Positions 40,063 to 50,024 of a stretch of 57,168 nucleotides of DNA are shown here, one piece after another. Position 1 is the first letter of the stretch; each line of letters begins with the position of its first letter. Where the stretch lies: assembly GCA_017504435.1 (NCBI GenBank), contig JAFVRD010000046.1, positions 1-57,168 of the forward strand, in the 5' to 3' direction. The notes beneath the pieces were generated by a model. It was not told where the DNA came from. It saw nothing but the letters and a program-made list of their open reading frames with translations, and did no database searches. The stretch comes from Lentisphaeria bacterium. Lineage in GTDB: Bacteria; Verrucomicrobiota; Lentisphaeria; Victivallales; Victivallaceae. The position numbers and the translations under genes were made by a program.

Positions 40063-41043
40063 ATGTTTATTGTGACCGGTGGAGCAGGACTTATCGGCAG
40101 TGCGATGATATGGCAGTTGAATCGTGCCGGAACAGATGATATTCTGGTGGTCGACCATCTGGGAAATACCACTGACAAATGGAAAAATCTTGCTCCGTTG
40201 AAATTTGATGATTATATGGAAAAGCAGGAGTTCCGGGAGGCATTGCGGGCAGGGAAATTCGCCGGATGCCGGATCGACGGAATCATCCACCTCGGTGCTT
40301 GTTCAGCAACTACGGAAAGAGACGCTTCATATCTGATCGACAATAATTTCCGTTATACGGCTGAACTTGCTGAATTTTGTACAGCAAATCATATCCGGAT
40401 GGTTTACGCTTCCAGTTGTGCCACTTACGGAGACGGTGCCAACGGTTATGCTGATGATGAAAGTTCGCTGGAAAAACTCCGGCCGCTGAACATGTACGGT
40501 TACAGCAAGCAGATGTTTGACCTCTGGGCTAAACGGCGTGGAATGCTCAAAAGCATTGCCGGATGTAAATTTTCCAATGTTTACGGTCCCAATGAGGCTC
40601 ACAAAGGCAACATGCGCAGTGTAGTCATGCGCAGCTGGGAACAGATTACAACTGCCGGTAAAATGCAGCTTTTCAGGTCTTATAAAAAAGAGTATGCCGA
40701 TGGTGAACAGCTGCGGGACTTCCGGTATGTGAAAGATGCCGTGAAAATGGTGCAGTTCCTCTTTAACAGCGGCGCAGGCGGTATTTATAATATCGGCAGC
40801 GGCAAAGCTGAAAGCTGGAATAAACTGGTCAATGCGGCATTTGCCGCACTTGATAAACCGGTGAATATAGAGTATATCGATATGCCGGAATCTCTCCGTG
40901 ACCGCTATCAATATTACACCATTGCCGAAATCGGCAAATTGCGGGCACTGGGATATGACGCTCCGGTCACGCCGCTGGCAGATGCCGTGAAAGATTATCT
41001 GCAGAATTATCTTAATGAAGATAAGCATCTTGGCGATGAATAA
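40063..41043 (+). CDS. hldD: ADP-L-glycero-D-manno-heptose 6-epimerase
   Basis: The enzyme makes the L-glycero heptose precursor of the LPS inner core. It has 326 residues. The nucleotide-site TGGAGLIGS begins the protein. The SDR catalytic residues are in YASSCATYG and YGYSKQMFD, and NVYGPNEAHKG with FRSYKKEYADGEQLRDF marks HldD among SDR epimerases. It lies 17 bases after lptD and overlaps rsmB. The pairing with lptD fits a shared role in LPS synthesis and export. Confidence 0.94.
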   Translation: MFIVTGGAGLIGSAMIWQLNRAGTDDILVVDHLGNTTDKWKNLAPLKFDDYMEKQEFREALRAGKFAGCRIDGIIHLGACSATTERDASYLIDNNFRYTAELAEFCTANHIRMVYASSCATYGDGANGYADDESSLEKLRPLNMYGYSKQMFDLWAKRRGMLKSIAGCKFSNVYGPNEAHKGNMRSVVMRSWEQITTAGKMQLFRSYKKEYADGEQLRDFRYVKDAVKMVQFLFNSGAGGIYNIGSGKAESWNKLVNAAFAALDKPVNIEYIDMPESLRDRYQYYTIAEIGKLRALGYDAPVTPLADAVKDYLQNYLNEDKHLGDE

Positions 41044-42250
41044 TCCCGGTATTTTGGAAAATGTCCTCGGTGATGCCGTTGCCGCTTTGCTGGCGATCGA
41101 TGCCGGTAAAGTGAGTTTGGATGATGTGCTGGATCAGGCAGATCCAGGTTATCGCCGGAGTTTTGAACATCTGCTGCTCAATATTTTCCGTTTCCGCAAA
41201 AGCGTGTCAGATCATTGGCGGCAATTTTGCACCCGGGGGCCGGCACCGGAAATCGCGGCATTGCTGGATGCGGCATTGAGTCAGTGTTTGTTTCAGAATT
41301 CGGTTGCTTCCCAGTCGGTGGTCAACGTGGCGGTTTCCATGGCGAAAAAAAAGCATGCCGACAAATTTGTCAATGCGGTTTTGCGTAAATCGCTCCGGGA
41401 AAAGTGGAGCGTTCCGGACGCGCCGGAAAAACTGCTGCCTGCCGCTGTTTTGAAGCGGTGGAGAAAAATGTTTGCGCCGGAAACGGTTGCGGAACTTGCC
41501 GGGCTTTTCATCAGCGAAGCACCTTTTACATTCCGGTTGTGCAAAGATGCTGAATTACCGGCAAATGCTTCTGCTGCGGCTGGTTTCGGCGGATTTCGTT
41601 TTGCGGCAGCCAACGGCAGAGATATATTGACTTCGGCGGAGTTTGCAGCAGGGCAATATTATATTCAGGATCCGGCGGCATCACTGGCTGTTTCACTGGC
41701 AGTCGATGAGTTGCCGGAGCATCCGAATGTACTGGATCTGTGCGCGGCTCCCGGCGGCAAAGCTTTGATGCTGGCAGAGAGGATCCCTGAAAACGGCACG
41801 CTGACTGCGGCTGACCGTTCTGCCAGAAGACAGGAATTGACCCGGGAAAATTTCCGCAAACGGCATCTGCCCGCCCGGATCATCACTGCCCGCCCGGAGG
41901 ATATCACCGGTAAATATGATCTGGTGCTGGCAGATGTGCCGTGTTCCAACAGCGGAGTGTTCCGCCGCCGTCCGGATGCGTTGTGGCGATTTTCGGAAAA
42001 ATCTTTGCAGGAGATAATGGCTCTGCAAAATCAAATCATTGTCCGGGCTGCCGGATTGGTTGTTCCGGGGGGAGTGCTTATTTGCAGTTCATGCAGTATT
42101 GACACTGACGAAAACGATTCTCTGGTAGACTCAGTGCTGAAAAATCATCCGGATTTTGAATGTGTTTCCAAACACACTTTGCTGCCTGCGGCAGATCATG
42201 ACGGAGCTTTCGCCGCCAAACTTGTCAGAAAAAGATCTGCCCATTCCTGA
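41036..42250 (+). CDS. 16S rRNA cytosine-C5 methyltransferase, RsmB-like
   Basis: The product has 404 residues. An N-terminal NusB-like RNA-binding domain (to about 135) is followed by a NOL1/NOP2/Sun methyltransferase domain. The SAM-binding motif is DLCAAPGGKA (234-243), motif IV DVPCSNSG holds C303, and motif VI ICSSCSIDTDEN holds the catalytic C353. E. coli RsmB methylates C967 of 16S rRNA; the target here is inferred. ATG 41036 overlaps the hldD stop by eight bases; ATG 41015 is an alternative start. It meets the DUF4349 gene tail to tail nine bases on. Confidence 0.88.
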   Translation: MNNPGILENVLGDAVAALLAIDAGKVSLDDVLDQADPGYRRSFEHLLLNIFRFRKSVSDHWRQFCTRGPAPEIAALLDAALSQCLFQNSVASQSVVNVAVSMAKKKHADKFVNAVLRKSLREKWSVPDAPEKLLPAAVLKRWRKMFAPETVAELAGLFISEAPFTFRLCKDAELPANASAAAGFGGFRFAAANGRDILTSAEFAAGQYYIQDPAASLAVSLAVDELPEHPNVLDLCAAPGGKALMLAERIPENGTLTAADRSARRQELTRENFRKRHLPARIITARPEDITGKYDLVLADVPCSNSGVFRRRPDALWRFSEKSLQEIMALQNQIIVRAAGLVVPGGVLICSSCSIDTDENDSLVDSVLKNHPDFECVSKHTLLPAADHDGAFAAKLVRKRSAHS

Positions 42251-42259
42251 TACGGGTTT

Positions 42260-43402
42260 TCAGAATTTGACCGCTGACTTTTCCAACAGGGTATTTTTGT
42301 GTCCGGCAAAAGCGGTTTTGCCGCCGGAAAGTTCCATCATGTTCAATTTATCACTGCACCAGCAATTGCGGTCGATAGTGATAAGCAGCATATAGCTGAT
42401 CTCTCCTGAAACAGTGGTTTTTTCTGCCGTGAGCAGCAGAGCGTCATTACCATCCCAAACACATTTTTCCACTTTCACTTCGGAAAAATTGTGATAGGTC
42501 TGCAAAGCACGCCGGATCATGCCGCCCCAGAAATCCAGAGAACTGTCATCCGGAATATCCTGCTGCTGCATTACCAGAAAACAGTCATCGGCAGCCGCGG
42601 CAGTGTAGACTCCGCACTTACCGCCGGGAGCATTAATGAAATCTGCCGGGAGCACGGTGTCAAAAAGCGGTTCACTTTCATCCCCGGCAGCAGTGGAACA
42701 AAGCGATGTCTGCAGAAATGGATAATAGCGCAAAACCCCGTTGCGGTCACGCGCCGCCGGAGTATGAGTATTCAGATTGATGGTGAATGTGACCAACGCA
42801 ACTTTATTCTGATTGTTCTGCAGTTGAGCAGTGAGTCTTTCTATTTCAGTGGTGATGCGGTTGAGTTCTTTTTCCACTTTGAGAATATCCTCGACCCGTT
42901 GAGCCTGGTCGAGCAGTGCGGTCAGGCGGGTGCGGAGTTTTTTCAGATTATCCAGACGGACATTGAGGTCGGTGATGGTGTCGGTAAGATCTTCGGCATT
43001 CATGGCGAAATCGGAAAGTTTACCGGAATTGCTGAGCATTTTAACGAATTCATCCGCTTTGCCGACCGGGATTTTGGCAGTGACAGAGAATTGATTGGAT
43101 GAAACGACATAACCGCCGGATTTCTGCGCCTGCATTTTTATGAATGCTGCTGCATCGGCAGTATCTTTGACCGTCAGAGTGAAACTGGCGGTGTACGCCA
43201 TCTGCCGGTTGGCTTCAGCTTCAAAGATCCGGTTCGCAGCCGCAGCAGTTTTGGATTTTTTGCGTAAAAACGGCGCGGACTTGCTTACCGGTGCGGCATC
43301 ATAACTTTCCGGGCGCGGAACATCATGAGATATCTGGCTGCAGCCGGAAATAAGCACTGCGGTAATTGTCAACAGCGGAAAAAATATATAACTGTTCATC
43401 AT
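42260..43402 (-). CDS. DUF4349 lipoprotein
   Basis: The product has 380 residues. Its signal peptide ends in the lipobox LISGC, so it is probably an outer- or inner-membrane lipoprotein. The DUF4349 core (MAYTASFTLTVKDTADAAAFI, GGYVVSSNQFSVTAKIPVGKADEF) is followed by a coiled coil (DILKVEKELNRITTEIERL). The last 150 residues are a less familiar domain (VEKCVWDGNDALLLTAEKTT). AGGAG upstream supports ATG 43402 or 43399; the longer frame from 43519 is not supported. Function of the family is unknown. It is divergent from recJ. Confidence 0.82.
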   Translation of the reverse strand: MMNSYIFFPLLTITAVLISGCSQISHDVPRPESYDAAPVSKSAPFLRKKSKTAAAANRIFEAEANRQMAYTASFTLTVKDTADAAAFIKMQAQKSGGYVVSSNQFSVTAKIPVGKADEFVKMLSNSGKLSDFAMNAEDLTDTITDLNVRLDNLKKLRTRLTALLDQAQRVEDILKVEKELNRITTEIERLTAQLQNNQNKVALVTFTINLNTHTPAARDRNGVLRYYPFLQTSLCSTAAGDESEPLFDTVLPADFINAPGGKCGVYTAAAADDCFLVMQQQDIPDDSSLDFWGGMIRRALQTYHNFSEVKVEKCVWDGNDALLLTAEKTTVSGEISYMLLITIDRNCWCSDKLNMMELSGGKTAFAGHKNTLLEKSAVKF

Positions 43403-43507
43403 CACATCTCCTGTTGGATAAAAACACTCTCTTTTGGTGAAAATAGCATGATAACCGCAAAAAGCAAGCGTCCCGGTGAAAAAACAGCGAAGTTTTTTTG
43501 ATAACGC

Positions 43508-43536
43508 TTTACAAAACATTAAAAAGGGTGTATTTT
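43508..43536 (+). promoter_or_regulatory. Promoter of recJ
   Basis: TTTACA (43508-43513), 17-base spacer, TATTTT (43531-43536), about 35 bases before the recJ start. Confidence 0.5.
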
Positions 43537-43569
43537 AAAAAATGAATAAAATAAGGAAAGATTGGAGTA

Positions 43570-45282
43570 ATGGGTGCTAAAAATTGGAAGCCCGCTGGAA
43601 ATTTCCAGCCGGGCGACGTTGATTTGATTCAACAGAAGTTCTCGCTGCCGCGTCCGATCGCGGTGTATCTCGCCGCCAGAGGGATCGCTCCCTCGGCAAT
43701 TCCGGGTTTTCTTGACCCGCGCCTGGCTAATCTGAGTGACCCCTACCGTTTTCCGGGCATCAAAGATGCCTGTGCCAGATTGTGGGAGGCCATCGAAAAA
43801 CGCGAGCCGATCCTGATTCACGGTGATTATGATACCGACGGCATTACTGCCAGCGCATTGCTGGCACTGGTGCTGCGTCAGAATGGAGCGGTGGTCAACT
43901 CTTTCATCCCTCACCGTTTTGATGACGGTTACGGTTTCACTCCTGAATCACTGGACAAAGCTCTGGAGATGTTCGGATCCTGCGGTGTACTGGTCACGGT
44001 GGATTGCGGGATAACCAGTTGTGATGCGGTGAAAGCCGCCCGCGATCAGGGTATTGACGTGATCGTCACCGATCACCATGAAGCCGGAGATGAATTGCCG
44101 GATGCACTGGCGATCATCAACCCCAAAGTCTATCCGGAACTTGAAGATCTGCAGCTGCTTTCCGGAGCCGGTGCGGCATTCAAACTTTCACATGCTTTCA
44201 TCAAATACGGCCGGGAAAAGAATATCGGCGGATTTATGACCCGTTTGGAAGAAGTCCTCGATTATGTGGCTCTCGGCACCGTGGCTGATATCGTGCCGCT
44301 GCTGGGCGAGAACCGGATTATGGTCAAATACGGTATTGAGGCATTGCGTAAGCAGTTGCGTCCGGGGGTGCGGGCATTGATCGAAAGTTCACATTTACAT
44401 TCGGAATTGTCCCCCTCTGATATCACCTTCCGTCTGGCTCCGCGGATCAATGCTGCCGGCCGGGTCGGTGATGCCAATGTCGCTTTGCAATTGCTGGAAT
44501 CAGATTGTATCGTCTCTGCTCACGCCAATGCCGGTTTGCTGGAGAATTACAATCGTGACCGTCAGGAAAAAGAACAGGAGATCTATCAGGATGCCAAAGA
44601 ACAGATCGAGCGCGGGCTGGCATGGCAGAGTCCATATTCGCTTCTGGTTGCCGGACGCAACTGGCATCAGGGCGTGATCGGTATTGTGGCATCCCGGTTG
44701 GCTCGGGATTATAACCGTCCGACGATCGTGTTGACGATACAGGGCGACAATGCCTATGGTTCCGGCCGCAGTATTGCCAATTTGAATCTGGTGGAGGTGC
44801 TGACCAAAAGTTCGCATTTGCTGGAGCGTTACGGCGGACACCCCATGGCGGTGGGGATCGGTTTGAAAACTGAAAACATTGCGGCATTCTATGAAGAAAT
44901 GGACCGGGATATCCGGGCGCAGATAAATCCTGCCGATCTGGAAAGTTTCATCTCCTATGACGGTGAAGCTGATCTTAGCGAAATGACTCCGGAATTTTTC
45001 CAATGTCTGGAGAAACTTTCACCTTTCGGACACAGCAATCAGAAACCGGTGTACCGGTTCAATGATCTGAAAGTTGTCCGTTGCGGTTCAGTTGGCGGCG
45101 GAGCTCATACCCGAGGTACGGTGGTGAACCGTACCGGTCAGATCGAATTTATCGCTTTCAACCGTCCGGCATCAGAATTTTACGGCCGGGTACTGGATGT
45201 GCTGGCGACTCCGCAGTTGAACCGCCGGACACCTGATGCTCCGCCGCAGCTTAATATCATCGACATCCGCGAGATCTATTGA
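43570..45282 (+). CDS. recJ: Single-strand DNA exonuclease RecJ
   Basis: RecJ is a 5'-3' exonuclease in recombination and mismatch repair. It has 570 residues, matching the family. The DHH domain shows HGDYDTDGITA, VTVDCGIT and the eponymous VTDHHEAGD, with SGAGAAFKL further on. The DHHA1 domain follows with ASRLARDYNRPTIVLT and SGRSIANLNL, then the OB-fold region ending QLNIIDIREI. GGAG stands close to ATG 43570. It begins the run recJ, ymdB-like, hrpA. Confidence 0.96.
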   Translation: MGAKNWKPAGNFQPGDVDLIQQKFSLPRPIAVYLAARGIAPSAIPGFLDPRLANLSDPYRFPGIKDACARLWEAIEKREPILIHGDYDTDGITASALLALVLRQNGAVVNSFIPHRFDDGYGFTPESLDKALEMFGSCGVLVTVDCGITSCDAVKAARDQGIDVIVTDHHEAGDELPDALAIINPKVYPELEDLQLLSGAGAAFKLSHAFIKYGREKNIGGFMTRLEEVLDYVALGTVADIVPLLGENRIMVKYGIEALRKQLRPGVRALIESSHLHSELSPSDITFRLAPRINAAGRVGDANVALQLLESDCIVSAHANAGLLENYNRDRQEKEQEIYQDAKEQIERGLAWQSPYSLLVAGRNWHQGVIGIVASRLARDYNRPTIVLTIQGDNAYGSGRSIANLNLVEVLTKSSHLLERYGGHPMAVGIGLKTENIAAFYEEMDRDIRAQINPADLESFISYDGEADLSEMTPEFFQCLEKLSPFGHSNQKPVYRFNDLKVVRCGSVGGGAHTRGTVVNRTGQIEFIAFNRPASEFYGRVLDVLATPQLNRRTPDAPPQLNIIDIREIY

Positions 45283-45312
45283 TCCTGTGGTAACTCCGGA
45301 GGGCTGCCTGCG

Positions 45313-46101
45313 ATGAATATGATTTTTTTGGGAGACGTGGTCGGTAAAGGCGGCCGGAGTGCAGTCAAAAAACTGCTGCCGGAGCTGAAACGCGAATTCA
45401 ATGCTCAGTTTGCAGTGGTCAATGGTGAAAATGCCGCCGCCGGCAGTGGATTGAGCGGTTCATGTCTGCGGGAACTCTTGGAAGTTGCTGACGTGGTGAC
45501 TTCCGGAGATCACACTTGGGATCAGAAAGGTTTTGAGAACGAGATCGCCGGTTTTGACCGTTGTATCCGTCCTGCTAATTTTTCCATTCGTCAGCCCGGC
45601 AGAGGCTATGGGATTTTCCGCAATCCGCTGGGCGGAGAAGTAGCGGTGATCGTATTGCAGGGCAAAGTTTTTATGCGGGATTCCGCATATTGTCCTTTTG
45701 AAACAGTGGAAAAAATCCTGGCATCTTTGCCTAAAACAGTCAAAACCATTTTAGTGGATTTTCACGCCGAAGCGACCAGTGAAAAACTGGCAATGGGTTA
45801 TTTCCTTGAGGGCAAAGTCACTGCGGTACTCGGTACTCACACCCATGTGCAGACTGCCGATGCCCGGGTATTGCCCGGCGGCACAGCGTATTTGACCGAT
45901 GCCGGTATGTGCGGTGCTGACCGCAGTGTATTGGGCAGAGAGGTGGATGCGGTATTGAAAAAATTTCATGCCGGTATGCCGGTGCGGCTGCCGGTGGTCG
46001 AATCCGGAGCGATCCGGGTCGATGGAGTTGCCATATCCTATGATCAAGCTACCGGCAGAGCTGCCGGGATCACCCCGTTTTCCCGGATCGCAGAGATTTG
46101 A
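45313..46101 (+). CDS. YmdB-family metallophosphoesterase
   Basis: The product has 262 residues. The family's metal-site motifs are present in order: FLGDVVGKGG, NGENAAAGSGL, SGDHTWDQ, DFHAEATSEKLAMGY, GTHTHVQTAD and LTDAGMCG. Bacillus YmdB is a cyclic-nucleotide phosphodiesterase that affects gene expression and biofilm fate. It lies 30 bases after recJ and overlaps hrpA by one base (TGATG). The activity in this organism is inferred from the family. Confidence 0.92.
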   Translation: MNMIFLGDVVGKGGRSAVKKLLPELKREFNAQFAVVNGENAAAGSGLSGSCLRELLEVADVVTSGDHTWDQKGFENEIAGFDRCIRPANFSIRQPGRGYGIFRNPLGGEVAVIVLQGKVFMRDSAYCPFETVEKILASLPKTVKTILVDFHAEATSEKLAMGYFLEGKVTAVLGTHTHVQTADARVLPGGTAYLTDAGMCGADRSVLGREVDAVLKKFHAGMPVRLPVVESGAIRVDGVAISYDQATGRAAGITPFSRIAEI

Positions 46102-49100
46102 TGACACCATTTGAATTACGCTCGCATTGTGCGGAAAAATTCCGGATATCCTATCCTGAACAGCTGCCGGTATCCCATCATGCTGCGGCATTGCGGGAGA
46201 CATGGCAGAAACATCAGTTGATGATCGTTTGCGGAGCCACCGGTTCCGGAAAAACCACTCAGCTCCCCAAAATCGCTTTGGAAATCGGTTGCGGCAGACG
46301 CGGCATGATCGGCTGTACCCAGCCCCGGCGGATCGCCGCTGCGGCAATGGCACGGCGTCTGGCGCAGGAATTGGAGTGCGCTTATGGAGCCGGGGTCGGC
46401 AGTCAGGTGCGGTTTGACAGTCATACTGCTCCGGAAACGGTTCTGAAATTTATGACTGACGGCATTTTGCTGGCAGAATTACGCAATGATCCATTGTTCC
46501 GCAAATATGATTGTCTGATCATTGACGAGGCGCATGAACGCTCCTTGAATATTGATTTTTTGCTGGGTATCATCAAAAATCTGCTGCCCCGCCGCCCGGA
46601 TTTGAAAGTCGCCATTTCTTCTGCAACATTGGATATTGAAAAATTACGGGAATTTTTCGGAAATGTGCCGGTCATCGAGGTGGAGGGGCGCACATTTCCG
46701 GTGGAGGACATTTTTCTGCCGCCGTTTGAAGATGAGGAATTACCGGAACATGTGGCGCGTGCGGTGCAGGAGTTGAGCAGCTTTGATCCCCGGGGCGATA
46801 TTCTGGTGTTTCTGCCCGGAGAACGGGAGATCCGGGAGTGCAGCGAAATGCTCAACGGCAGACATTTGCGTAATACGGAGATCCTGCCGCTGTTTTCCCG
46901 GCTGGGCAGTGCGGAACAACAAAAGGTTTTTCATCCCGGCAGTTTGCGGAGGATCATTTTAAGTACCAACGTTGCGGAAACCTCTCTGACCATTCCCCGG
47001 GTGAAATTCTGTATAGATTCCGGTTTGGCACGGATCAGCCGCTACAATCCCCGCAGCCGGATCCAGGAATTGCAGATCGAAATGATCTCGCGGGCATCTG
47101 CCGATCAGCGGCGGGGACGGTGCGGACGTACTGCTGACGGTATATGTGTGCATTTATACAGTGAAGAAGAATTGCAGCAGGCTGATGCTCATACAGATTG
47201 CGAACTTAAACGTACTTCGCTGGCAGGAGTGATTTTGCAAATGGCGGCACTGAAGCTGCCGGATATTCGCAATTTCCCTTTTATTGATCCGCCGCCGGGC
47301 GGGTTGATCCGGGAGGGTTTCCGGACATTGAATGATATCTGTGCGCTTGATCCATCCGGAAAACTTCTGCCGGATGGCAGAATGCTGGCCCGTTTGCCTA
47401 TTGATCCGCATCTGGGCAGAATGCTGCTGTCGGCATCCCGTTTGAAATGTGTTCCGGAATTATTGATACTGTGCGCCGGATTGTCAGTACCGGAAGTCCG
47501 GGAACGCCCGGTGGAGAAACCTCAAAGTGCCGATCAGGCGCATGCCGCCTGGAAAGATGAGCGTTCAGATTATATTGCCATGCTCAATTGCTGGAACGAT
47601 GCTTTTACCGCCGGGGCGTTTGCCTCCAACGGAGCATTACGGAGATTCTGCCGGAAAAAATTTCTCAACTTCACCCGGATGCGGGAGTGGCGGAATCTGG
47701 TCGCAGATCTGGCGGAAGCGATCCGTTACCGGGAAAAAGTCGAACTGGCAGAGGTCGATAATTATGCGGTAGTTCATGAAGCACTGCTGACCGGTATTCC
47801 CCGGAATATTGCCCGGTTGGACAAAGAATTGCGTGTATACCGGGGGGTGGACGGGAAAAAGTTTACGATCTTTCCGGGAAGTTTTCTTGCCAAACGGAAA
47901 AATCTGCCGGAATGGATCGTTTGCTTTGCACTTATGGAGACCAGCAGAGTTTTCGGCAGAGTGACCGCAGAAATCGATCCGGAGGTGCTGCCGCGGTGTG
48001 TGCCGCATTTGTGTGCATGCAGTTACGATCAGGAACACTTTGAAAGTTCCAGCGGTTTCGTCAGGGCGCGGGAAAAAGTTTCGCTGGGATCACTGGTTGT
48101 CCATGCCGGACGGAAAGTGGATTTTGCCAAACACAATCCGGCGGCAGCCCGGGAGATATTCATCCGGGAAGGATTACTTGAAGGTGCGGTGCGCGGCGGC
48201 GGTAAAGCCGTTGACAAATTCAATACCCTGCGGGAAAAACTGCTTGATTATGAGATCAGAATGCGTAAAGCCGGTTATCTCTACGATGAGGAGCATGCCG
48301 CACAACAACTCTTCAACCGGCTTCCGGCGGAAGCGGTTTCAGTGCAGGCGTTGAAAAAGATATTGTCCGGTCATCCGGAGCTGCTGAATTTTGATTGGCA
48401 CAGTTTTTCGGCATGGGAGGTGGATTTTGAACCGGATGATTATCCGGATGAAGTGGAATTTGCCGGGGTCAAATATCCTCTGCAATATACTTTTGAACCC
48501 GGCGAAAAATCTGACGGAGTTATGATCTGCGCTGCGGAAAATGCGGTGAATTTACTGCCGGATACCGCATTATCCTATCCGGTGCCGGGATATTATGCCG
48601 ATTTTGCAGAAGTAATGCTGCGCTCATTGCCCAAAGATATCCGGCGCAATCTGGGCGGGATCCCCCGGTGTGCGGATGATTTTGCCGCCATGTTGAAATT
48701 GGAACCGGCATTGAAAGAGCTGCCGCCATCAGAAGTTCTGGCAGATTTTCTTGCAGAACAAATGGATATTGAGGTCAATCCGCGTATTTTTGACGGTGTG
48801 AAAATGCCTGAATATCTGCAAATGAAGCTGGCATTGCTCAACAATTCGGGCAGACTCAAGGAGATTTTGCATGAAATGCCTGCCCGCAACCGGCAAACTG
48901 CCCGGCTTTCCGCCGGAATGCCGGGGGCGGATTCCTATCGTGCGTCCGGCTGGCGGGAATGGGATGCCGCGTGCGGAATACTGCCGGAAAAAGTTGAATT
49001 GCCGCCGGGGTCGGGACGGTTTTTTTATCCGGCATTGGTCACGGAAAATAACGGTGAAAGTGTCGGCAAAGAGTTGTTTTTGAAATTGCCTGAAGCTGAA

Positions 49101-49790
49101 AAAATGCACCGTGACGCCGTATTGCACTTATTTATGCTTGGCAATGCCCAACTGGTGAAAATGATCCGCAAAGGAGTGCGTTTTTCCAATGAATTGAATC
49201 TGGCAATGCTGGTAAATGCCTCCCGGGATGAGTTTGAAAAATCCCTGCTGCTGGCGGCATTGCGCGAAGCAGTGGAGTGTGATTTCCGGCAGATCCGCAG
49301 CAAAAAAGCCTTTGACCAATGGCAGGAAAAAGTCAAAACCGAATTCAGTGCCACCGTAGTTTTTATGCTTGATGAGCTGGAAAAATTTACGGCCGATATT
49401 CAGGATATCCGTGCCGCATCCCGCCGTGCCGGTGATGCTGGGGAAGAGATCAGGGAACATCTGGATTGGCTGTTCGCTCCGGGATTTTTGAAACGGCCGG
49501 CGGTATGGAGCGATTATAAACGTTACTTGCGGGCATTGAAAATCCGCGCCCGCCGTGCCGCTGATGCTCCGGGTAAAGATCTGCTCAAAGGTGAACCGTT
49601 GACGGATTGGATCGAACGTTTCAACGCCGCTTGTGCCGGAGTTGCGGATATTACTGATTCGCCGGGACTTTGCGAATTCTGGGAATTGCTGGAGGAGTGC
49701 CGGATCGCGGTTTATGCTCCGGAAGTGAAAACCGCAGTCAAATCTCCCCTCGCCAGAATCGCGGAAGCATGGGAAAAATTGCGTATTTGA
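46101..49790 (+). CDS. hrpA: ATP-dependent RNA helicase HrpA
   Basis: HrpA is a DEAH-box RNA helicase involved in mRNA processing and, in E. coli, rescue of stalled ribosomes. It has 1229 residues, close to the 1300 of E. coli. It shows Walker A GATGSGKT (45-52), DEAH (142-145), ISSATLD, VFLPGEREI, STNVAETSLTIP and QRRGRCGR, then the HA2/OB domains and a long C-terminal DUF3418 region (from about 650). ATG 46101 overlaps the ymdB-like stop by one base; TTG 46098 is less likely. The next gene, carB, has its own promoter. Confidence 0.95.
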   Translation: MTPFELRSHCAEKFRISYPEQLPVSHHAAALRETWQKHQLMIVCGATGSGKTTQLPKIALEIGCGRRGMIGCTQPRRIAAAAMARRLAQELECAYGAGVGSQVRFDSHTAPETVLKFMTDGILLAELRNDPLFRKYDCLIIDEAHERSLNIDFLLGIIKNLLPRRPDLKVAISSATLDIEKLREFFGNVPVIEVEGRTFPVEDIFLPPFEDEELPEHVARAVQELSSFDPRGDILVFLPGEREIRECSEMLNGRHLRNTEILPLFSRLGSAEQQKVFHPGSLRRIILSTNVAETSLTIPRVKFCIDSGLARISRYNPRSRIQELQIEMISRASADQRRGRCGRTADGICVHLYSEEELQQADAHTDCELKRTSLAGVILQMAALKLPDIRNFPFIDPPPGGLIREGFRTLNDICALDPSGKLLPDGRMLARLPIDPHLGRMLLSASRLKCVPELLILCAGLSVPEVRERPVEKPQSADQAHAAWKDERSDYIAMLNCWNDAFTAGAFASNGALRRFCRKKFLNFTRMREWRNLVADLAEAIRYREKVELAEVDNYAVVHEALLTGIPRNIARLDKELRVYRGVDGKKFTIFPGSFLAKRKNLPEWIVCFALMETSRVFGRVTAEIDPEVLPRCVPHLCACSYDQEHFESSSGFVRAREKVSLGSLVVHAGRKVDFAKHNPAAAREIFIREGLLEGAVRGGGKAVDKFNTLREKLLDYEIRMRKAGYLYDEEHAAQQLFNRLPAEAVSVQALKKILSGHPELLNFDWHSFSAWEVDFEPDDYPDEVEFAGVKYPLQYTFEPGEKSDGVMICAAENAVNLLPDTALSYPVPGYYADFAEVMLRSLPKDIRRNLGGIPRCADDFAAMLKLEPALKELPPSEVLADFLAEQMDIEVNPRIFDGVKMPEYLQMKLALLNNSGRLKEILHEMPARNRQTARLSAGMPGADSYRASGWREWDAACGILPEKVELPPGSGRFFYPALVTENNGESVGKELFLKLPEAEKMHRDAVLHLFMLGNAQLVKMIRKGVRFSNELNLAMLVNASRDEFEKSLLLAALREAVECDFRQIRSKKAFDQWQEKVKTEFSATVVFMLDELEKFTADIQDIRAASRRAGDAGEEIREHLDWLFAPGFLKRPAVWSDYKRYLRALKIRARRAADAPGKDLLKGEPLTDWIERFNAACAGVADITDSPGLCEFWELLEECRIAVYAPEVKTAVKSPLARIAEAWEKLRI

Positions 49791-49863
49791 ACGCATTTCG
49801 GGAATGCCGGAACGGTTTTTTGCGAAAAAATCAAACTATTCCCGGGTTGCTCTGATAATACAC

Positions 49864-49892
49864 TTGACTAAGTGCCGGAATTGATGTATATT
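49864..49892 (+). promoter_or_regulatory. Promoter of carB
   Basis: TTGACT (49864-49869), 17-base spacer, TATATT (49887-49892). Identical hexamers and spacer length occur before gapA. The transcript should begin near 49899, leaving a leader of about 125 bases. Confidence 0.8.
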
Positions 49893-49901
49893 ACATCCCG
49901 G

Positions 49902-49946
49902 TCTCTTGCAGGGGTATTCCCCGGAGAGAGGCTCATTCAGAATGAG
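49902..49946 (+). promoter_or_regulatory. Two hairpins in the carB leader
   Basis: TCTCT (49902-49906) pairs with AGAGA (49925-49929), enclosing GGGG/CCCC with loop TATT. CTCATT (49932-49937) pairs with AATGAG (49941-49946). They start right at the predicted transcript start. They could stabilise the mRNA or take part in pyrimidine or arginine control, but neither has a T-run and no known riboswitch was recognised. Confidence 0.4.
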
Positions 49947-50024
49947 TTGAACAGAGAGCTCAAACTGAAAAAATTTGTTAAAATTCAATAATTTACAAAT
50001 ATTTTTTGAGGAAAAGGCGTTATC

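Noticed and set aside
42260-43519. Start of the DUF4349 protein at 43519
   Set aside because: The extra 39 residues would precede the lipoprotein signal; AGGAG supports 43402 or 43399.
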